From: Rhodospirillaceae bacterium
GTDB taxonomy: Bacteria > Pseudomonadota > Alphaproteobacteria > UBA11136
Direction of reading: 5' to 3'
Length of the DNA stretch: 9,419 nucleotides
Assembly (NCBI GenBank): GCA_018663165.1
Contig: JABJES010000003.1
Span: forward strand, 1 to 9,419
Position 1 is the first letter of the stretch. Every line of letters starts with the position of its first letter. A program made the translations under genes and the position numbers. Shown in pieces: positions 6,100-9,419 of the stretch. Under the pieces are notes generated by a model that was given only the letters and a program-made list of their open reading frames with translations, made no database searches and had not been told where the DNA came from.

Positions 6100-6148
6100 A
6101 TTTTCAGGATTTTCTCTCTGTGGCACCCCCTTGGCCGGGGGCTCTTTT
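6054..6148 (+). repeat. Direct repeat of terminator units, period 68 nt
   Basis: The unit beginning GGCACCCCC and ending GGCCGGGGGCTCTTTT or close to it occurs at 6054-6079 and again at 6122-6148. The copies differ only by small changes between the C and G runs. Both are oriented the same way and both run into T-rich sequence. Confidence 0.65.
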
Positions 6149-6150
6149 CT
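6122..6150 (+). terminator. GC-rich terminator hairpin, copy 2
   Basis: CCCCC (6126-6130) pairs with GGGGG (6137-6141) around TTGGCC, followed by CTCTTTTCTTT. The sequence is almost the same as copy 1, which begins 68 nt earlier, pointing to a local duplication. It may act as a back-up terminator for + strand transcripts heading towards rpsD. Confidence 0.55.
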
Positions 6151-6171
6151 TTCTATTCCCCTTCGGGCATA

Positions 6172-6204
6172 AAAAAACGCACACCCGAACGGTATGCGTT
6201 TTTT
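6172..6204 (-). terminator. Rho-independent terminator of rpsD
   Basis: Read on the minus strand, a 14-bp stem (AAAAAACGCATACC with GGTGTGCGTTTTTT, one G-U pair) closes a 5-nt loop GTTCG and ends in a T run. It begins 21 nt after the rpsD stop. On the + strand the same position becomes a C-A mismatch, so the stem is better for minus-strand transcription, though the A and T tracts on both sides would allow weak two-way action. Confidence 0.88.
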
Positions 6205-6225
6205 AAAAACTCAATGTAGAGAAAT

Positions 6226-6843
6226 CTAGCGGGAATAAAACTCGATCACGAGATTGGGTTCCATATGCACCGGATAAGGCACATCGGACAATCCGGGGCC
6301 ACGAACGAAGGTGCCCTTCATCTTCGGCAGATCGACATCAAGATATTCGGGAATTTCGCGCTCCGGCGAAACCACCGCATCAAGAACCATCGGCAGTTCG
6401 CGAGAACCTTCCTTAACATCAACCACATCGCCGTCTTTCACCCGATAGGAAGGGATATTGACCTTTTTACCATTAACCCGGATATGACCGTGACTAATGA
6501 ACTGGCGAGCGGCGAAAACCGTCGGAACGAATTTCATTCGATAGATAACCGCATCCAGGCGGCGTTCAAGAACCTCGATCAGGTTCTCACCGGTATCGCC
6601 CTTGCGCTGGACCGACTCGGCATAATAACGGCGGAACTGCTTTTCGCCGATATTTCCGTAATAGCCTTTAAGCTTCTGCTTGGCCATGAGCTGAATGCCG
6701 TAATCAGACGGCTTGCGGCGGCGTCCCTGACCATGCTGGCCGGGGCCGTAATCGCGGCGGTTCACAGGGCTTTTGGGCCGTCCCCAAAGGTTCAGCTTAA
6801 GGCGGCGGTCAATCTTGTGCTTCGACTGGATACGTTTGGTCAT
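6226..6843 (-). CDS. rpsD: 30S ribosomal protein S4
   Basis: S4 binds 16S rRNA early in small-subunit assembly and contributes to decoding accuracy. The product is 205 residues, typical of alphaproteobacteria. It opens MTKRIQSKHKIDRR, followed by NLWGRPKSPVNRRDYGPGQH (18-37), the usual S4 N-terminal block. No cysteine is present, so this is the zinc-free form. The S4 RNA-binding domain spans about residues 95-155, with RRLDAVIYRMKF and HGHIRVNGKKVNIPSY. The ATG at 6843 gives the family start; a GTG at 6879 would add 12 residues not found in the family. The purine-rich GGAAAGGG upstream lies about 12 nt from the ATG, a rather long spacing. It is transcribed convergently with the pur train and stands alone, apart from the alpha operon. 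Confidence 0.97.
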   Translation of the reverse strand: MTKRIQSKHKIDRRLKLNLWGRPKSPVNRRDYGPGQHGQGRRRKPSDYGIQLMAKQKLKGYYGNIGEKQFRRYYAESVQRKGDTGENLIEVLERRLDAVIYRMKFVPTVFAARQFISHGHIRVNGKKVNIPSYRVKDGDVVDVKEGSRELPMVLDAVVSPEREIPEYLDVDLPKMKGTFVRGPGLSDVPYPVHMEPNLVIEFYSR

Positions 6844-6898
6844 GGATAAACCAGACCCTTTCCTTCTCGTTTCGGTCACGTCTGCGTGGAAAGCGCGT

Positions 6899-6926
6899 AA
6901 TATACTGGCGGAGAATGGCTTGTCAA
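6899..6926 (-). promoter_or_regulatory. Sigma-70-type promoter of rpsD
   Basis: On the minus strand TTGACA (6926-6921) is a perfect -35 box and TATATT (6904-6899) a 5/6 -10 box, with a 16-nt spacer. Transcription should begin near 6892, leaving a leader of roughly 50 nt before the rpsD ATG. It lies in the 108-nt gap between trmJ and rpsD, so rpsD has its own strong promoter even if trmJ transcripts read through. Confidence 0.8.
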
Positions 6927-6951
6927 ACCGAATTGCTGAAAAAAGACCATT

Positions 6952-7737
6952 CTAGTCGCCTTTTTTTGTCGCCCTTTTCGAGGGTTTCCTCCCTTTGGCC
7001 TTATCAGGGCCCCCGCTGCCACCATAAACGACGAGAGAATTGACGATTCCACGTAAGGTTCGCACCTCTGTTTCGCTTAAATTCGCCCGCTGGAACAGGT
7101 TGCGGATATTAAGCACCATGCTTGAGCGTTTTTCCGGTGGGCGGAGGAAACCACTGTCGTCCAGCTCTGCCTCCAAATGTTCGAAAAAGCGGATCAAATC
7201 AGCCTTGCTGGCCGCCTCACCCGTTGCTTTGCGGCCTTTTTTGACGATCGGGGCTGTTTCTCCCGCCATATGCCATTCATAGGCCACCAGCAGCACCGCC
7301 TGGGCGAGATTGAGGGATTGATGAACGGGATTGAGGGAAAAGTGAATGATCTCTCCGGCAAGGGCAATGTCGTCGTTGACAAGGCCGCTACGCTCCGGCC
7401 CGAAAAGAACACCGCAGGCCTCTCCTTGAGCGGCAAAAGCCCGCATAGCCGTTGCTGCATCGCCGGGGGCCACAACCGGCATGTTCATGTCCCTGTGGCG
7501 CGCCGTGGCCGCGTAAAGCCGCCTGAGGTCGGCCACCGCCTCCTTGGTGGTATCGAACAGGCGGGCTTTTTCCAGAACCACATCGGCCCCAGAAGCCGCC
7601 GCAACCGCCTTGTCGTTAGGCCAGGCCTCTCGTGGGCGCACCAAACGCAGATCGGTCAGGCCACAATTGAGCATGGCCCGGGCCGTGGTGCCGATATTTT
7701 CGGCCAGTTGCGTATCAATCAGAATGATCGCAGGCAT
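6952..7737 (-). CDS. trmJ: tRNA (cytidine/uridine-2'-O-)methyltransferase, TrmJ-type SPOUT family
   Basis: This SPOUT (TrmH/SpoU) methyltransferase is expected to 2'-O-methylate position 32 in the tRNA anticodon loop using S-adenosylmethionine. From the ATG at 7737 it has 261 residues. Motif 1 is IILIDTQLAENIGTTARAM (residues 4-22) with the conserved Asn14, followed by GLTDLRLVRPREAWPN. Motif 2 is VLFGPERSGLVNDD (110-123). Motif 3, SLNPVHQSLNLAQAVLLVAY (134-153), forms the knotted SAM site. The C-terminal end is Lys/Arg-rich and may help bind tRNA. A TTG at 7776 overlaps the cimA stop by 4 nt (TTGA) and would add 13 residues; another TTG at 7755 has AGG 7 nt upstream. I preferred 7737 on homology, but no start has an ideal ribosome binding site. 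It probably shares a transcript with cimA. Confidence 0.9.
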   Translation of the reverse strand: MPAIILIDTQLAENIGTTARAMLNCGLTDLRLVRPREAWPNDKAVAAASGADVVLEKARLFDTTKEAVADLRRLYAATARHRDMNMPVVAPGDAATAMRAFAAQGEACGVLFGPERSGLVNDDIALAGEIIHFSLNPVHQSLNLAQAVLLVAYEWHMAGETAPIVKKGRKATGEAASKADLIRFFEHLEAELDDSGFLRPPEKRSSMVLNIRNLFQRANLSETEVRTLRGIVNSLVVYGGSGGPDKAKGRKPSKRATKKGD

Positions 7738-7772
7738 GGAATTAAGCGGTTTCAATTCTCCGCCTGCCGCCC

Positions 7773-9389
7773 TCAAGCCTTCTCGCCAGAGTGGAAAAGC
7801 TTATAGGTAAGACTATCGTTGAGGGCCATATAAGAGGCATCGATCACATTCGGCGACACCCCGACCGTCGCCCATCTGTTACCTTCCTGATCGGCGGTTT
7901 CGATCATCACCCTGGTCACCGCCTTGGTGCCCTCAGTGGGGGTCAGAATACGGACCTTGTAATCGACCAGCCGCAAACCTTCGACAATTGGAAAGCAAGG
8001 CGTCAGCGCCTTGTGCAGGGCTTCGTCCAGGGCATTCACAGGCCCGTTACCCTCGGCCACCGTCATCAGGGCCTTGTCGCCAACATTGAGCTTGATCGTT
8101 GCCTCCGACAAGGTGATGAGATCGCCTTTGGCGTTCCACCGGCGCTCATCGGTCACACGGAAGCTGTTGAGAGTAAAATATTCAGGCACCTCGCCAAGGG
8201 CGCGCCGGGCCAGCAACTCAAAACTCGCCGCCGCCCCGTCATAGGCATAACCATCATGTTCACGCCGTTTTACCAACTCGACCAGGCCCAAAACCCTGGG
8301 ATCATCGGCGTCCATCTCAAGACCGATGTCACGGAACTCGGCAAGTATATTGGCCCGGCCGGACTGATCCGACACCACAATATTGCGACGATTGCCGACG
8401 CTTTCGGGCTCGACATGCTCGTAACAGCGCGGATCTTTCTCTACCGCCGAGACGTGAAGCCCACCCTTATGGGCAAAGGCCGATTCTCCGACATAAGCCG
8501 CATGGCGATTAGGGGCGCGGTTGAGGCGCTCGTCGATTGCCCGCGAGACGTGGGTCAAATGCTTGAGGTTGTCTGGCTTGACCCCGGTCTCATAACCCAT
8601 TTTCAGGGTCAGGCTGGCAATAATGGAAACCAGATTTGCATTCCCACAGCGCTCGCCCAGGCCATTGAACGTGCCCTGCACCTGCCGCACCCCGGCACGC
8701 ACAGCCGCCAGCGAGTTGGCGACGGCGTTCTCGGTATCGTTGTGACAGTGAATGCCCAAATGGTCGCCGGGAACTTGCGCCGTAACCTTGGAGACGATCT
8801 CTTCAACCTCATGAGGCAGGGTGCCGCCATTGGTGTCACACAAAACTACCCAGCGGGCACCGGATTCAAGAGCAGCACGGATACTGGCCAGGGCGTATTC
8901 CGGATTCTCCTTGTAGCCGTCAAAGAAATGCTCGGCGTCGAACATCACTTCCTTACCCTCGGTCACCGCCCGTTTGACGCTTTCCCCGATCATGGCAAGG
9001 CTTTCCTGAGGCTCAATCCCCAACGCCACCCGAACCTGGAAATCCCAGCTTTTGCCGACCATGCAAACCGCATCGACGCCGCAGCCAAGGAGGGCGTTCA
9101 GACCGGGATCGTTATCTGTTGAGCGGCCAGCGCGCCGCGTCATGCCAAAGGCGACAAGCCGGGAAGTTTTAAGTTTCGGCGGATCGGCAAAAAAAGCGTC
9201 GTCGGTAGGATTGGCGCCAGGCCAGCCGCCTTCGATATAATCAATGCCGAGTGCATCAAGCTCGGTCGCGATCATCGCCTTGTCGATAGCGCTGAAATCA
9301 ACGCCCTGGGTCTGAGCCCCGTCGCGCAGCGTCGAGTCATAGAGATAGACCCGATTATCCTTCTTGCTGTCTTTCTTAGCTGCAGCCAT
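7773..9389 (-). CDS. cimA: (R)-citramalate synthase
   Basis: The enzyme condenses acetyl-CoA with pyruvate to citramalate, the first step of the threonine-independent route to 2-oxobutyrate and isoleucine. The 538-residue length fits the CimA family within the DRE-TIM metallolyases. The N-terminal barrel shows VYLYDSTLRDGAQTQGVDFS (residues 14-33) with the catalytic Arg-Asp pair, the metal-binding HCHND (214-218), GLGERCGNAN (243-252) and AHKGGLHVSA (306-315). The last third matches the LeuA-type dimer/allosteric domain, so feedback control, usually by isoleucine, is plausible. The alternative of 2-isopropylmalate synthase is less likely because DGAQTQGVDFS and IEGGWPGANP are citramalate-synthase phrasing. 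The ATG at 9387-9389 gives the expected short Lys-rich lead-in; the ribosome binding site (GGATTGGA) is modest. Its promoter lies mostly beyond the window edge. Confidence 0.93.
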   Translation of the reverse strand: MAAAKKDSKKDNRVYLYDSTLRDGAQTQGVDFSAIDKAMIATELDALGIDYIEGGWPGANPTDDAFFADPPKLKTSRLVAFGMTRRAGRSTDNDPGLNALLGCGVDAVCMVGKSWDFQVRVALGIEPQESLAMIGESVKRAVTEGKEVMFDAEHFFDGYKENPEYALASIRAALESGARWVVLCDTNGGTLPHEVEEIVSKVTAQVPGDHLGIHCHNDTENAVANSLAAVRAGVRQVQGTFNGLGERCGNANLVSIIASLTLKMGYETGVKPDNLKHLTHVSRAIDERLNRAPNRHAAYVGESAFAHKGGLHVSAVEKDPRCYEHVEPESVGNRRNIVVSDQSGRANILAEFRDIGLEMDADDPRVLGLVELVKRREHDGYAYDGAAASFELLARRALGEVPEYFTLNSFRVTDERRWNAKGDLITLSEATIKLNVGDKALMTVAEGNGPVNALDEALHKALTPCFPIVEGLRLVDYKVRILTPTEGTKAVTRVMIETADQEGNRWATVGVSPNVIDASYMALNDSLTYKLFHSGEKA

Positions 9390-9419
9390 CGTTCCAATCC
9401 GTTTTCTTTAGTCTGCGCG

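Noticed and set aside
5644..6225. CRISPR array, attachment site or insertion-sequence end in the intergenic region
   Set aside because: There are no regularly spaced repeats beyond the two terminator units, no tRNA gene and no transposase or integrase fragment.
6265..6849. A 194-codon + strand open frame covering rpsD
   Set aside because: It is antisense to a complete, canonical S4 gene and has no supporting ribosome binding site or family resemblance.
6913..6952. GAATGG/CCATTC repeat between trmJ and rpsD as a trmJ terminator
   Set aside because: The arms are six bases with a 28-nt loop and no T run in the correct place.
7791..9122. A 443-codon open frame on the + strand opposite cimA
   Set aside because: It mirrors the cimA codon pattern on the other strand, shows no recognisable motif, and the minus-strand product is a clear citramalate synthase.

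Overview
The window looks like a chromosomal housekeeping segment of a free-living alphaproteobacterium, most likely Rhodospirillales-like. The basis is the style of the proteins: a cysteine-free 205-residue ribosomal protein S4, a split PurS/PurQ/PurL enzyme, the purL-bolA-grxD order, and a flagellin-like protein with alphaproteobacterial flagellin phrasing. This lineage call rests on recognition, not on a database search. Coding DNA is moderately GC-rich. No transposase, integrase, tRNA, rRNA or CRISPR array is visible.

Positions 178-4731 (+) hold a compact gene train: purC, purS, purQ, purL, a small BolA-family gene and a CGFS monothiol glutaredoxin (grxD). Gaps are 12-25 nt, and purQ/purL overlap by 4 nt. 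PurC makes SAICAR; PurS, PurQ and PurL together form FGAM synthase. BolA and the CGFS glutaredoxin are a known partner pair that shares a [2Fe-2S] cluster.

Positions 4805-5578 (+) hold a 257-residue protein that I read as a truncated, rewired flagellin. It has a disordered proline-rich N-terminus, flagellin D1-like helices and a flagellin-like C-terminal tail, but no N-terminal D0 helix. A perfect GCCGATAA, the -10 box of flagellar sigma-28, lies 33 nt before its start codon. A textbook terminator follows the gene.

Positions 5579-6225 are non-coding between convergent genes. They contain a strongly AT-rich island (about 5750-5980), a hairpin displaying a C-rich, anti-Shine-Dalgarno-like loop directly followed by a terminator (a candidate small RNA), two near-identical GC-rich terminator hairpins 68 nt apart, and the rpsD terminator.

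Positions 6226-9389 (-) hold, in transcription order, cimA ((R)-citramalate synthase, isoleucine precursor route), trmJ (tRNA 2'-O-methyltransferase, overlapping cimA by 4 nt if its TTG start is used) and rpsD (ribosomal protein S4, with its own sigma-70-type promoter).

Most of the window is ordinary core metabolism. The parts worth a second look are the flagellin-like gene with its sigma-28-like element, and the intergenic region with the candidate C-rich-loop RNA.
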